The translations under genes were made by a program, and so were the position numbers. From Bradyrhizobium sp. NDS-1 (GTDB lineage: Bacteria > Pseudomonadota > Alphaproteobacteria > Rhizobiales > Xanthobacteraceae): a stretch of DNA of 64,000 nucleotides. Location: the NCBI RefSeq assembly GCF_032918005.1, contig NZ_CP136628.1, forward strand, positions 1,225,501 through 1,289,500. Reading direction: 5' to 3'. This document shows, piece by piece, positions 34,307 through 42,650 of the stretch. The notes below the pieces were generated by a model. That model saw nothing but the letters and a program-made list of their open reading frames with translations, was not told the origin of the DNA and searched no databases. Numbering within the stretch: position 1 is the stretch's first letter; each line of letters begins with the position of its first letter.

Positions 34307-35575
34307 TTGAACGCCTTTCCCAAAGACCTCGCAAAAAAAGTCGTTGATCGCTGGTCGAACATGGTTGCCGGCGACTATGTGACGCCGCCTCTCCCGTCGG
34401 CCGGCCTCCTCCGCCAATTATTTGAGGTCGCATATTTGACTGCAGCAGCACCCGAGGAAGCGCGATACCCTCAGTTCAATCTTCTTGCTGTGCCCAAAGA
34501 AACCCCAGAAGAGGGGCGGGCCGGAAATACTTGGAAGCTAACTCATCCTCGTCCTCTTTCGATCGATGAGCTAAGACGCATAGCTCCATCAGTAGATTTC
34601 AAGAAATCAGCTGTTCTAGTTGAATGGGACAATCGTGATTGGCAGATTACCGGGTTGGTTGACCTAGGCACATCATGGGGACGTGCGCGAATAGGTCTTC
34701 AATATGAGTACGATCATCCCAAGGCACTTTTCGTTCAGGTCGAACGTCCGGGCAAGATTAAAGTCTATCAAGGAGAGTTTCTTGTAGCGTCTCTCTCCGA
34801 CGGAAAACTACCTCGCTTCGATGGCATTGATTCTCATCTTGCGCTGCATAGACCGGTGCACAGGGGGCTCGAGAAACTTGCGGAGCGGATTGTACCGCCT
34901 GAGGAAGAGCATCCGCGCGAATACCACAATTTCATTTTTACGGCTCATTGGAACATCTTTGCGGCAATATCGAATTGCATCAGCGATGAGGCACATGGTG
35001 GCGCCCTCATCATAATTCCTCCGGGGACCATCCCCTCGGAGCATGAGGTTCGAGTAAAGTACCGCCAGAATTCTGAAAACCTCGCGGACGCGTTTGTTGA
35101 ATTCATAAATGAGAGAAATCGGTGTGTCGATTTTATCATTCGGGTTGAGAGCGGCCAGTCTTCTGAGGCTCTTCAAGGCGCATGGGCCCAATCAGAATTG
35201 AGATTGGCAAAGGCCCAATCGAAGCTTGTTGAAGCAATACGTTTTGTTGCTCGTTTATCGGGATGTGACGGAGCGCTTCTGATTTCAGAGGATCTACGAT
35301 TCTTGGGATTTGGTACCGAAATTCGAGCTGAGTTCGAACCGAAATCCAAAGTTTGGGAGGTTCTTGAAGAAATGCGGAACACTGGTCGCGAAATGGATGT
35401 CGAGCAATTTGGATTGCGTCATCGATCTGCAATTAAGCTAGTCAGCAAGCAACCAGGGTACACGGCAGTAGTCGTTTCGCAGGATGGCCCAATCAGTGTT
35501 GTATGGTCCGATCGGGAACGCATTAATGTGAGGAAGGGAGTTCCATTCACCAACCTCAATATGCCATGGGCATAA
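34307..35575 (+). CDS. Diadenylate cyclase-like protein (DAC core with N-terminal sensor region)
   Basis: About 422 residues if started at the TTG at 34307. The C-terminal 110 residues match the DAC/DisA_N catalytic fold: CDGALLISED with DGA at 321-323, then EQFGLRHRSAIKLVSK with RHR at 371-373, then YTAVVVSQDGPISVVW. These two motifs bind ATP and make c-di-AMP in DisA and CdaA. The canonical Thr of GTRHR is Leu here. The N-terminal 290 residues (FPKDLAKKVVDRW, YLTAAAPEEARYP, AHGGALIIIPPG) resemble sensor regions of the DACNV kind. Codons are AT-richer than on either side, suggesting transfer. The start is uncertain, because the frame stays open into the pseudogene upstream. It converges on uvrB, 13 bases apart. 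Confidence 0.8.
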   Translation: MNAFPKDLAKKVVDRWSNMVAGDYVTPPLPSAGLLRQLFEVAYLTAAAPEEARYPQFNLLAVPKETPEEGRAGNTWKLTHPRPLSIDELRRIAPSVDFKKSAVLVEWDNRDWQITGLVDLGTSWGRARIGLQYEYDHPKALFVQVERPGKIKVYQGEFLVASLSDGKLPRFDGIDSHLALHRPVHRGLEKLAERIVPPEEEHPREYHNFIFTAHWNIFAAISNCISDEAHGGALIIIPPGTIPSEHEVRVKYRQNSENLADAFVEFINERNRCVDFIIRVESGQSSEALQGAWAQSELRLAKAQSKLVEAIRFVARLSGCDGALLISEDLRFLGFGTEIRAEFEPKSKVWEVLEEMRNTGREMDVEQFGLRHRSAIKLVSKQPGYTAVVVSQDGPISVVWSDRERINVRKGVPFTNLNMPWA

Positions 35576-35588
35576 ACGACGAATCCTC

Positions 35589-38561
35589 CTACCTCTTCTT
35601 CCACCCACCCCGTCGCCCCGGCTGCCCACCCGTCGACTTCGGCGCAGGCCCGAACTCCGGGCCCGACTGCCGTGAATCCGTCGGCTGGATGATCCGGCTG
35701 TTCCCGCCGAACGGCTTCGCCGGCAGGGTCTGCTTCTCGCGATAGGGCAGCGACTCCGGGCCGTGCATCTCGTCGAGGTGCGGCTTGTGCACGCGTGAGC
35801 CCTTGCCGGCGCCGGCCTTGAGTGCCGTTGCGGCGCTCTTGTTCTTCATCGCGCTGACGGGCAGGTTCGCGGCCTCGCCGTACTTCTTGGTGCCGGCATA
35901 GGCGCCGGCCTTGCCCGCGACGGTCCGTTGCTTGACCGTGGGGTCGTCGACCACCGCGAGCTCGGTGGCACGCAGGCGCTTGACTTCGTCGCGCAGGCGG
36001 GCGGCTTCCTCGAAGTTCAGATCTGCGGCGGCCTCGCGCATCCGCGTTTCCAGATCGGCGAGCACGGCCTCGAAATTGTGGCCGATCGAGATGACGTCGT
36101 CGGTCATGTCGTGGCCGCCGACCTCGACCAGCACGTGGTCGCGCTCGTAGACGGAGTTGAGGATGTCGCCGATCTGCTTCTTCACGCTCTCCGGCGTGAT
36201 GCCGTTGGCGGTGTTGTACTCGACCTGCTTCTCGCGGCGGCGGTTGGTCTCGGCGATGGCGCGCTCCATCGAGCCCGTCATCTGGTCGGCATAGAGGATC
36301 ACCTTGCCGTCGACGTTGCGCGCGGCGCGGCCGATGGTCTGGATCAGCGAGGTCTCGCTGCGCAAAAAGCCCTCCTTGTCGGCGTCGAGAATGGCGACCA
36401 GCGCGCATTCCGGAATGTCGAGGCCTTCGCGCAGCAGGTTGATGCCGACCAGCGCGTCGAAGGCGCCGAGACGCAGATCGCGGATGATCTCGATGCGCTC
36501 GATGGTGTCGATATCGCTGTGCATGTAGCGCACGCGAATGCCCTGCTCGTGCAGATATTCGGTCAGGTCCTCCGCCATGCGCTTGGTGAGCACCGTGATC
36601 AGCGAGCGGTAGCCCGCCTGCGCCGTGGCGCGGACCTCGCCGACGAGATCGTCGACCTGGGTCCGGGCCGGTCGGATATCGACGGGAGGATCGATCAGTC
36701 CGGTGGGGCGGATGACCTGCTCGACGAACACGCCGCCGCTCTCGTTCAGCTCCCAGCCGCTGGGCGTCGCCGACACCGCGATGGTCTGCGGCCGCATCAT
36801 GTCCCATTCCTCGAAGCGGAGCGGGCGGTTGTCCATGCACGACGGCAGGCGAAAGCCGTACTCGGCCAGCGTCGCCTTGCGGCGGAAGTCGCCGCGGAAC
36901 ATGGCGCCGATCTGCGGGATGGTGACGTGGCTTTCGTCGGCGAAGATCAGCGCGTTGTCGGGGACGTATTCGAACAACGTCGGCGGCGGCTCGCCGGGGC
37001 GGCGTCCGGTGAGATAGCGCGAATAGTTCTCGATGCCGGCGCAGCTTCCCGTCGCCTCCATCATCTCGAGGTCGAAAGTGGTGCGCTGCTCCAGCCGCTG
37101 CGCCTCCAGCAGGCGTCCCTGATGATGGAGCTGGTCGAGCCGCTGTTTCAGCTCTGATTTGATCGACTTGATCGCCTGCACCAGCGTCGGGCGCGGCGTC
37201 ACATAGTGCGAATTGGCGTACATCTTGATGAATTCGAGCTCGTCCTGCTTGTGGCCGGTGAGCGGATCGAACTCCTCGATGGTCTCGATGGTGTCGCCGA
37301 ACAGGTTCACGCGCCAGGCGCGGTCCTCATAGTGCGCCGGGAAGATGTCGATGACGTCGCCGCGCACGCGAAAGGTGCCGCGGGTGAAATCGGCCTGGGT
37401 GCGCTTGTACTGCAGCGCGACGAGGTCGGCGATGAGCTGGCGCTGGTCGATGCGCTCGCCCTTCTTCAGGGCGAAGGTCATCGCGGTGTAGGTCTCAACC
37501 GAGCCGATACCGTAGATGCAGGACACCGAGGCGACGATGATGACGTCGTCGCGTTCGAGCAGCGCGCGCGTCGCCGAGTGGCGCATGCGGTCGATCTGCT
37601 CGTTGATCGAGGAATCCTTCTCGATATAGGTGTCGGTGCGCGGGACGTAGGCTTCCGGCTGGTAGTAGTCGTAATAGGAGACGAAATACTCGACGGCGTT
37701 GTCCGGGAAGAAGTTCTTGAACTCGCCGTAGAGCTGGGCGGCGAGCGTCTTGTTCGGCGCCAGGATCAGCGCCGGGCGCTGCGTCTTCTCTATCACCTGC
37801 GCCATCGTGTAGGTCTTGCCCGAGCCGGTGACGCCGAGCAGCACCTGGGTGCGGTCGTTGCGACCGATACCCTCGACCAGCTCAGCGATCGCGGTCGGCT
37901 GATCGCCGCGCGGCTCGTAGGACGATTTGATCTCGAAGCGCACGCCGCCTTCGGACTTTTCCGGGCGCGGCGGCCGGTGCGGCGTCCACACTTTGGTGGA
38001 GCCGTCGTCCTTGCGGAACTCCGGACGGCCCTCGCGGATCAGCGACTCCAGCGCATCGGCGGTCGCCTTGACGCCGAGCGCCTCCATCTTGCTGCGCGGC
38101 GGACGCGCCAGCGCCTCGGCGTCGTCTTCCTCCGTGGGCAGTCCGAGCTGCCGCGCCAGTTCCGGATCGAGCGTCGGGATCGTGGCGGCGGTTCCGTAAT
38201 TGGCCTGCGGCGCTTCCTCCAAGCCCGCCAGTTCGGATGACGAGCGCGCGCCGGGCGGCTGCGGATGGGGCCGCAACGGCATCGGCCGCGTCACATCCTG
38301 CGGAAACTCCTTGGGCGTCGAGGCCCGCGCCCGATGCGCCGCGGCCTCGCCGCCGGATCGCCGGTCGCGCGAATTGTCCGGCGGCGGCTGCAGGCCGGTG
38401 CCGGATCCAAGCCCCGCATCGCCGCGGTTGATCGCGGGATTGAGCAATTCGGCCAGCGCCGGCCCGATCGGCTGCACATCGGGGCGATGTGCCTTCGAGT
38501 TCGGAGCCTTGGTCTTGGGGGATTTGCCGGATTTTTCGGAGGATGCAGGTTTCTTCGCCAT
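35589..38561 (-). CDS. uvrB: UvrABC system protein B, extended form
   Basis: A 990-residue UvrB, about 320 longer than the E. coli protein. The conserved part begins near residue 207 ([17 protein letters not shown]). Walker A is GVTGSGKTY (243-251); the beta-hairpin region is [20 protein letters not shown]; the DEAD-like box is IFADESH; helicase motifs ([22 protein letters not shown]) and a UVR domain ([18 protein letters not shown]) follow. The extra N-terminal 207 residues are Pro/Arg/Ser-rich, and about 100 C-terminal residues are basic and Gly-rich, both likely disordered. It loads onto damaged DNA and recruits UvrC. Confidence 0.97.
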   Translation of the reverse strand: MAKKPASSEKSGKSPKTKAPNSKAHRPDVQPIGPALAELLNPAINRGDAGLGSGTGLQPPPDNSRDRRSGGEAAAHRARASTPKEFPQDVTRPMPLRPHPQPPGARSSSELAGLEEAPQANYGTAATIPTLDPELARQLGLPTEEDDAEALARPPRSKMEALGVKATADALESLIREGRPEFRKDDGSTKVWTPHRPPRPEKSEGGVRFEIKSSYEPRGDQPTAIAELVEGIGRNDRTQVLLGVTGSGKTYTMAQVIEKTQRPALILAPNKTLAAQLYGEFKNFFPDNAVEYFVSYYDYYQPEAYVPRTDTYIEKDSSINEQIDRMRHSATRALLERDDVIIVASVSCIYGIGSVETYTAMTFALKKGERIDQRQLIADLVALQYKRTQADFTRGTFRVRGDVIDIFPAHYEDRAWRVNLFGDTIETIEEFDPLTGHKQDELEFIKMYANSHYVTPRPTLVQAIKSIKSELKQRLDQLHHQGRLLEAQRLEQRTTFDLEMMEATGSCAGIENYSRYLTGRRPGEPPPTLFEYVPDNALIFADESHVTIPQIGAMFRGDFRRKATLAEYGFRLPSCMDNRPLRFEEWDMMRPQTIAVSATPSGWELNESGGVFVEQVIRPTGLIDPPVDIRPARTQVDDLVGEVRATAQAGYRSLITVLTKRMAEDLTEYLHEQGIRVRYMHSDIDTIERIEIIRDLRLGAFDALVGINLLREGLDIPECALVAILDADKEGFLRSETSLIQTIGRAARNVDGKVILYADQMTGSMERAIAETNRRREKQVEYNTANGITPESVKKQIGDILNSVYERDHVLVEVGGHDMTDDVISIGHNFEAVLADLETRMREAAADLNFEEAARLRDEVKRLRATELAVVDDPTVKQRTVAGKAGAYAGTKKYGEAANLPVSAMKNKSAATALKAGAGKGSRVHKPHLDEMHGPESLPYREKQTLPAKPFGGNSRIIQPTDSRQSGPEFGPAPKSTGGQPGRRGGWKKR

Positions 38562-38654
38562 GAAGCGAATATGGGACGAGTCCGGCCCGCGATAAAGGGC
38601 GAATGCCCGTCGTCATGCAGGCTGCTGACAGCAGGTTGGCAGCAGCCTCGAGCC

Positions 38655-38885
38655 TCACGCCGCCGGCAGCGGCCCCTCGTCGTCCTGCGCCGTGACATGC
38701 GGCTTCAGGACGTCGAGGTGGATGCCGCCGCAATCGGTGCAGCGCATGGTCCAGTACTCGCATCCAGCCCGTCCGCTGATCACGCGGAGCACCGAGAGAT
38801 CCCCGTCGCATTCGGGGCAGTTGGAGAGCACGGCGCGGGTGTAGATCCTCGGTTGCGAGGTGTCTTCGATTTCGATGACGGACAT
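38655..38885 (-). CDS. Small zinc-ribbon-like protein
   Basis: A 76-residue protein with two CxxC pairs (SNCPECDGD and MRCTDCGGI), a classic zinc ribbon, plus a single Cys between them. Acidic termini. AGGGGG lies about ten bases before the ATG at 38885. It and the next small gene are on the same strand, 50 bases apart. Function unknown. Confidence 0.75.
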   Translation of the reverse strand: MSVIEIEDTSQPRIYTRAVLSNCPECDGDLSVLRVISGRAGCEYWTMRCTDCGGIHLDVLKPHVTAQDDEGPLPAA

Positions 38886-38935
38886 GACCGGTGGCCCCCT
38901 TGTGCTGTCCCTGGTTCGCTTGCCGTTCTGCTCGC

Positions 38936-39160
38936 TTATTCGTCGTCGCTATCGGCCCGCCGGCGGAAGCGGTCGATATGGTGCTTGGCGTCGGCGATCG
39001 CGGCGTTCTGGTCGGGCCAGGCGAAACCGACTTCCATGGCCGGAAACAGGACGCCGTCGATGGCGAGGGGGCTGAGATCGGCGCGGCGGATGCGGGCGTG
39101 CCAGAGGCCTTTGCCGGCCTCGAAGGATTCGATGTCAAAGCCGTCGTAGATGGTCGTCAT
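38936..39160 (-). CDS. Small protein of unknown function
   Basis: A 74-residue acidic protein: TTIYDGFDIESFEAGKGLWH, then ARIRRADLSPLAIDG and AAIADAKHHIDRFRRRADSDDE. It reads like a compact alpha/beta domain. GGGGAC lies seven bases before the ATG at 39160; 28 upstream in-frame codons have no site. It probably shares a transcript with the zinc-ribbon gene. Confidence 0.72.
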   Translation of the reverse strand: MTTIYDGFDIESFEAGKGLWHARIRRADLSPLAIDGVLFPAMEVGFAWPDQNAAIADAKHHIDRFRRRADSDDE

Positions 39161-39298
39161 GGTAGTCCCCAAAGTGTTCCGTACGTGTCTTGTTGGAGGG
39201 TTAGGGGACCACGAATGCGGAATTTGGGATGTGAAGCCGTTCACAAGTGGCCGGCTTTTTGTCTTTGGACGCAGTCTTGGGACGTCGGTCTTGGGGCG

Positions 39299-40216
39299 TC
39301 AGTTCCGAGCGGCGGTGCGGCCGCTCCGTTTCACGGGGCGGGCCGCGGGTTCCGCCGCCGCGCGCATGATCCAGCGGCGGAACGCGGCAAAGTCGCGCTG
39401 CTCGGTCTGGAAGCTGCGATAGAGCAGGTACCAGCGCATGCCCTTGGGGACCGAAAGGTCAAATGGCGCGACCAGCCGGCCGGCGGCGAGGTCGTCGTCG
39501 ATATAGGGCCGGATCCCCATGGCGATGCCGAGCCCGTCGGCCGCGGCCTGCAGCGCCTGGCCGTAGAACTGGAACTCCGGCCCGCGCGCGTTGATACGAG
39601 CGAGGTTCGCGGCTTTCAGCCAGATCGGCCAGTCCTCGGGTGAGTGCGCGACACGGATCAGGCTTGGTCCCTTCAGGTCGGCCGGGCGCTTCAGGCCGCT
39701 CGCGAGGCGGGGCACACAGACCGGCGTGAGGTCGCCGGCGAACAGCGGCTCGGCGACGAGGCCGGGCCAGTCGCCGGTCCCGAGCTTGATGCCGCAGCTC
39801 CAGTCCTCCCCGAACGGTACTGCCGCGCCGCCGGTGGTGAAGCGAACCTCGATGTCGGGCTCCTCGTTACGGAATTCCGACAGGCGCGGGATCAGCCACC
39901 GCATCGCAAAGGTGTGGCCGACGCCGATGGTGAGCACGCGGACGCTCGAGGGCGCCGTCACCTGCGCGGTGAGGCTCGCCAGCGCGTCGAAGATCGGCGT
40001 CAGCCCGCTTTGATAGGCGCGGCCGGCCTGGGTCAGCACCAGGCGATTGGCCTTGCGCTCGAACAGCGCGACGCCGAGCCGCTCTTCCAGGAGATGGACC
40101 ATGCGGCTGACGGCGGCCGCCGACACGCTCAGTTCGAGTCCGGCCGCAGCAAAGCTGCCGGTCCGCGCCGCCGCCTCGAATGCCTTGATGCCATTGAGAA
40201 ACAGCAACCGCCGCAA
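39299..40216 (-). CDS. LysR-family transcriptional regulator (GcvA-like)
   Basis: A 305-residue LysR regulator. The helix-turn-helix reads LNGIKAFEAAARTGSFAAAGLELSVS and AAAVSRMVHLLEERLGVALFER; a substrate-binding domain follows (LTIGVGHTFAMRWLIPRL). The best start is a TTG at 40216: it gives the usual MRRLLFLNGIKAFEAAAR beginning and has GAGGGT eight bases upstream, while the nearest in-frame ATG is far away. Divergent from the TSUP transporter gene, which is its probable target. Confidence 0.9.
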   Translation of the reverse strand: MRRLLFLNGIKAFEAAARTGSFAAAGLELSVSAAAVSRMVHLLEERLGVALFERKANRLVLTQAGRAYQSGLTPIFDALASLTAQVTAPSSVRVLTIGVGHTFAMRWLIPRLSEFRNEEPDIEVRFTTGGAAVPFGEDWSCGIKLGTGDWPGLVAEPLFAGDLTPVCVPRLASGLKRPADLKGPSLIRVAHSPEDWPIWLKAANLARINARGPEFQFYGQALQAAADGLGIAMGIRPYIDDDLAAGRLVAPFDLSVPKGMRWYLLYRSFQTEQRDFAAFRRWIMRAAAEPAARPVKRSGRTAARN

Positions 40217-40322
40217 ATGCCAGACCCTCAGGAAAGCTGATGCCAGGCCAAGATAACTCAGTTTGCGGGAGATGAGCAAGCAAGGCACATTTTCCTTCAC
40301 CGCACACCGACAGGAGACGTTC

Positions 40323-41102
40323 GTGACGCCCATCATGACCGCTGCCCTCGGGTTGCTGATGGTCGCCACCGCGTTTCTGTCGGGGCTGTTCGGCATGGCG
40401 GGCGGGCTGATCCTGATCGGCGTGCTCCTGGCCTTGATGCCGCTGCCGGCCGCGATGGTGCTGCACGCGATCACGCAGATGGCCTCGAACGGATGGCGTG
40501 CGTTTCTGTGGCGGGCGCATATTCGCTGGCGGCCGGTCGCGAACTATCTGGTCGGCGCGGCGGTCGCGCTCGCGGCCTGGTCGCTCACCCGCTACGTGCC
40601 GGACAAGCCGATGGCGCTGCTGCTGCTGGGCATCACGCCGTTCATGGCGCGGCTGCTGCCGGCGAGCATCAAGCCGGATCCTGACAGGCTCTGGCAAGGC
40701 ACGGTCTACGGCACGATCTGCATGGGCCTGATGCTGATGACCGGCGTCTCCGGCCCGCTGCTCGACACTTTCTTCCTCGGCGGCGATTTCGGCCGCCGCG
40801 AGAAGGTGGCGACCAAGGCGATGTGCCAGCTCGTCAGCCACTTCACCAAGCTGATCTATTTCGGCGGCATCATCGACCAGGCGGCGAGCCTCGACCCCGT
40901 GCTTGCCGGCGTCGCGATTGCCGCCTCGATGCTCGGCACCACGCTGGCGCGACGCATCCTCGAAGCCATGACCGACCAGCAATTCTTGGCCTGGTCGAAC
41001 AAACTGATCACCACCATCGCCTGCTACTACATCGCCTATGGCGGCTGGCTCATGCTGCGCACGGAGGTAGCGGTCGCCTTCGACAAGGGAGTTTTGCAAT
41101 GA
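40323..41102 (+). CDS. TauE/SafE (TSUP) family transporter
   Basis: A 259-residue membrane protein with about eight helices and the TSUP pattern: ATAFLSGLFGMAGGLILIG at the N-terminus and a repeat-related second half (MTGVSGPLLDTFFLGG). The family exports or imports sulfite, sulfoacetate or other organosulfur anions. Start is GTG at 40323 with GGAG six bases upstream; an ATG frame 60 bases earlier lacks a site. It overlaps the next small gene by four bases (ATGA) and is divergent from the LysR gene. Confidence 0.88.
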   Translation: MTPIMTAALGLLMVATAFLSGLFGMAGGLILIGVLLALMPLPAAMVLHAITQMASNGWRAFLWRAHIRWRPVANYLVGAAVALAAWSLTRYVPDKPMALLLLGITPFMARLLPASIKPDPDRLWQGTVYGTICMGLMLMTGVSGPLLDTFFLGGDFGRREKVATKAMCQLVSHFTKLIYFGGIIDQAASLDPVLAGVAIAASMLGTTLARRILEAMTDQQFLAWSNKLITTIACYYIAYGGWLMLRTEVAVAFDKGVLQ

Positions 41103-41329
41103 GCGAGACAGCCGATCCGCTGGTGCTGGACTTCGTCGAATGGGTCGCGCGTGAGCCGCGCGCCTATGCCGAGGTGGTCGCGACCTGGAAAACCTCGTGC
41201 CCGCGCCTCACCATCTGGGAAGACGCCAGCGAGCGCGGGCTTGTTACGCGTGAGACACTGCCAGGCCTCGGGCTCGTCATCGCGGTGACCGAGCATGGCG
41301 AGAGGTTGCTGCGCACCAACGGGCGGTGA
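41099..41329 (+). CDS. Small protein coupled to the TSUP transporter
   Basis: A 76-residue soluble protein starting at the ATG that overlaps the transporter's stop. It has a compact helix-strand look (LDFVEWVAREPRAYAEVVATWKTSCPRLTIWEDASERG then VIAVTEHGERLL), which recalls a winged-helix-like fold, but no family is recognised. Overlap implies translation coupled to the transporter and a related job. Confidence 0.75.
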   Translation: MSETADPLVLDFVEWVAREPRAYAEVVATWKTSCPRLTIWEDASERGLVTRETLPGLGLVIAVTEHGERLLRTNGR

Positions 41330-41350
41330 CCGGCACTTCCGCTCCACATC

Positions 41351-41430
41351 GTCATTGCGAGCGCCAGAGAAGCAATCCAGAATGTCTTTCGCGGCGGCAG
41401 TCTGGATTGCTTCGCTGCGCTCGCAATGAC
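41351..41430. repeat. Intergenic palindromic repeat, family C copy 1
   Basis: Starts GTCATTGCGAGCGCCAGAGA and ends TTCGCTGCGCTCGCAATGAC, with AGCAATCCAGA and TCTGGATTGCT as inner arms. It ends 11 bases before the GST start, so it may influence that gene's translation. Confidence 0.88.
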
Positions 41431-41440
41431 GGAACAGCAT

Positions 41441-42139
41441 ATGTCGCTCAAACTCTACGAACTCGTCGGCACAGACCCCTCGCGCCCGTTCAGCCCGTAT
41501 TGCTGGCGCACGAGGATGGCGCTCGCGCACAAGGGTCTGTCGGCGGAATCTCTGCCCTGGCGCTTCACCGAGAAGAGCACGCTTGCGCCGCACGGCTCCG
41601 AGAAGGTGCCGGTGCTGCTGCATGACGACAAGGCGGTGGTCGATTCCTGGACGATCGCGAACTATCTCGAGGACAGTTTCCCGGACGGTCGGTCGCTGTT
41701 CGGCGGGGAGGGCGGCCGCGCCATGGCGCGCATGATCAACGCCTTCGGCGACATCGCCATCGTCGGCGGCATCTTTCCGCTGATTGTTGCCGACATCCCG
41801 AAAAATCTGGCCGAGACCGACGCGGACTATTTCCGCAAGTCGCGTGAGGCGCGGTTCGGTGGCAAGAGCCTGGAAGAGGTCATGGCGAGCCGCGACACCG
41901 GCGTGGTCGCCTTCCGCAAGTCGCTCGAGATCATGCGGCAGACGCTGAAGAAGCAGCCCTATCTCGGCGGCGAGGCGCCGAACTACGCCGACTACATCGT
42001 GTTCGGCGGCTTCCAATGGGCGCGCGTGGTGAGCCCGTTCAAGCTGCTGGAGGCGGACGATCCGGTTTATGCCTGGCGCGAAAAACTGCTCGACGCGTTC
42101 GACGGCATGGCAAGGCGATCGCCGGGGCATCCAGTGTAG
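41441..42139 (+). CDS. Glutathione S-transferase family protein
   Basis: A 232-residue GST. The thioredoxin-like domain starts LKLYELVGTDPSRPFSPYCWR, with a Ser/Cys area at the glutathione site, then VPVLLHDDKAVVDSWTIANYLED (the Pro and Asp/Ser that hold glutathione). A helical C-terminal domain ends with PNYADYIVFGGFQWARV. The ATG at 41441 directly follows the family C repeat, and the only ribosome-binding hint, GGA, is in the repeat's tail. Substrate unknown. Confidence 0.88.
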   Translation: MSLKLYELVGTDPSRPFSPYCWRTRMALAHKGLSAESLPWRFTEKSTLAPHGSEKVPVLLHDDKAVVDSWTIANYLEDSFPDGRSLFGGEGGRAMARMINAFGDIAIVGGIFPLIVADIPKNLAETDADYFRKSREARFGGKSLEEVMASRDTGVVAFRKSLEIMRQTLKKQPYLGGEAPNYADYIVFGGFQWARVVSPFKLLEADDPVYAWREKLLDAFDGMARRSPGHPV

Positions 42140-42158
42140 GGCTAACTCTCTCCCCCCG

Positions 42159-42285
42159 GTCGTCCCTGCGAACGCAGGGACCCATACCGCGTGATGTATC
42201 GAGTGCGGATGGTCGGAGTACTGCACGACCAGTCTTCGCCAAACGTCTCCCCGGGGTTATGGGTCCCCGCGTTCGCGGGGACGAC
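42159..42285. repeat. Intergenic palindromic repeat, family B copy 3
   Basis: Starts GTCGTCCCTGCGAACGCAGG and ends CCCGCGTTCGCGGGGACGAC, with GGGACCCATA and TATGGGTCCC inner arms. Best-preserved copy of the family, between the GST and the CWC gene. Confidence 0.85.
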
Positions 42286-42332
42286 ACCGAGGGTGTGGCC
42301 CGGGCTCCGGCATCACCCAGAGCGTTACACCC

Positions 42333-42536
42333 TTACTCCGCGCTCGCTGCCTCTGCCGCCGCCTTTCTCAGACAGTCCCGGCACAGGCAATCCTCGCCCT
42401 TGACCGGCATCGGCAGGCGCGCCGTTTCCTCCGCGCACCAGCAGGTGCCCGAGAGGTCGCAGCCGAATTCGGTGCCGCAGCGGGAGCAGGCGAGGCGGCG
42501 TGGTTCCTGGGACGAAGATTCTTGCGGATTTGTCAT
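42333..42536 (-). CDS. Cysteine-rich CWC family protein
   Basis: A 67-residue protein with seven cysteines: ACSRCGTEFGCDL, GTCWCAEE and DCLCRDCLRK. The CWC triplet and the CxxC pairs match the Cys-rich CWC family, presumably a metal-binding module. Start ATG at 42536. No operon partner is near, since DUF1800 is divergent. Confidence 0.82.
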   Translation of the reverse strand: MTNPQESSSQEPRRLACSRCGTEFGCDLSGTCWCAEETARLPMPVKGEDCLCRDCLRKAAAEAASAE

Positions 42537-42650
42537 GATTTACGTCGAAGCTTCGCCGTGATTTTCATGTCGGGTTCATCGGTCGTTGCGGTATATTAGG
42601 CATCGCGCGCGGACTCGGAAAGCGGCTCCCGCCACGCGAAGGACAAATCG

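Noticed and set aside
33842..35575. One 577-codon gene joining the decayed copy and the DAC-like protein
   Set aside because: The first 130 codons are the dead duplicate in two frames; the recognisable protein begins near 34307. A fusion cannot be fully excluded.
38562..38654. LexA (SOS) box in front of uvrB or uvrC
   Set aside because: No GTTC-N7-GTTC or GAAC-N7-GAAC was found in the upstream regions of either gene.
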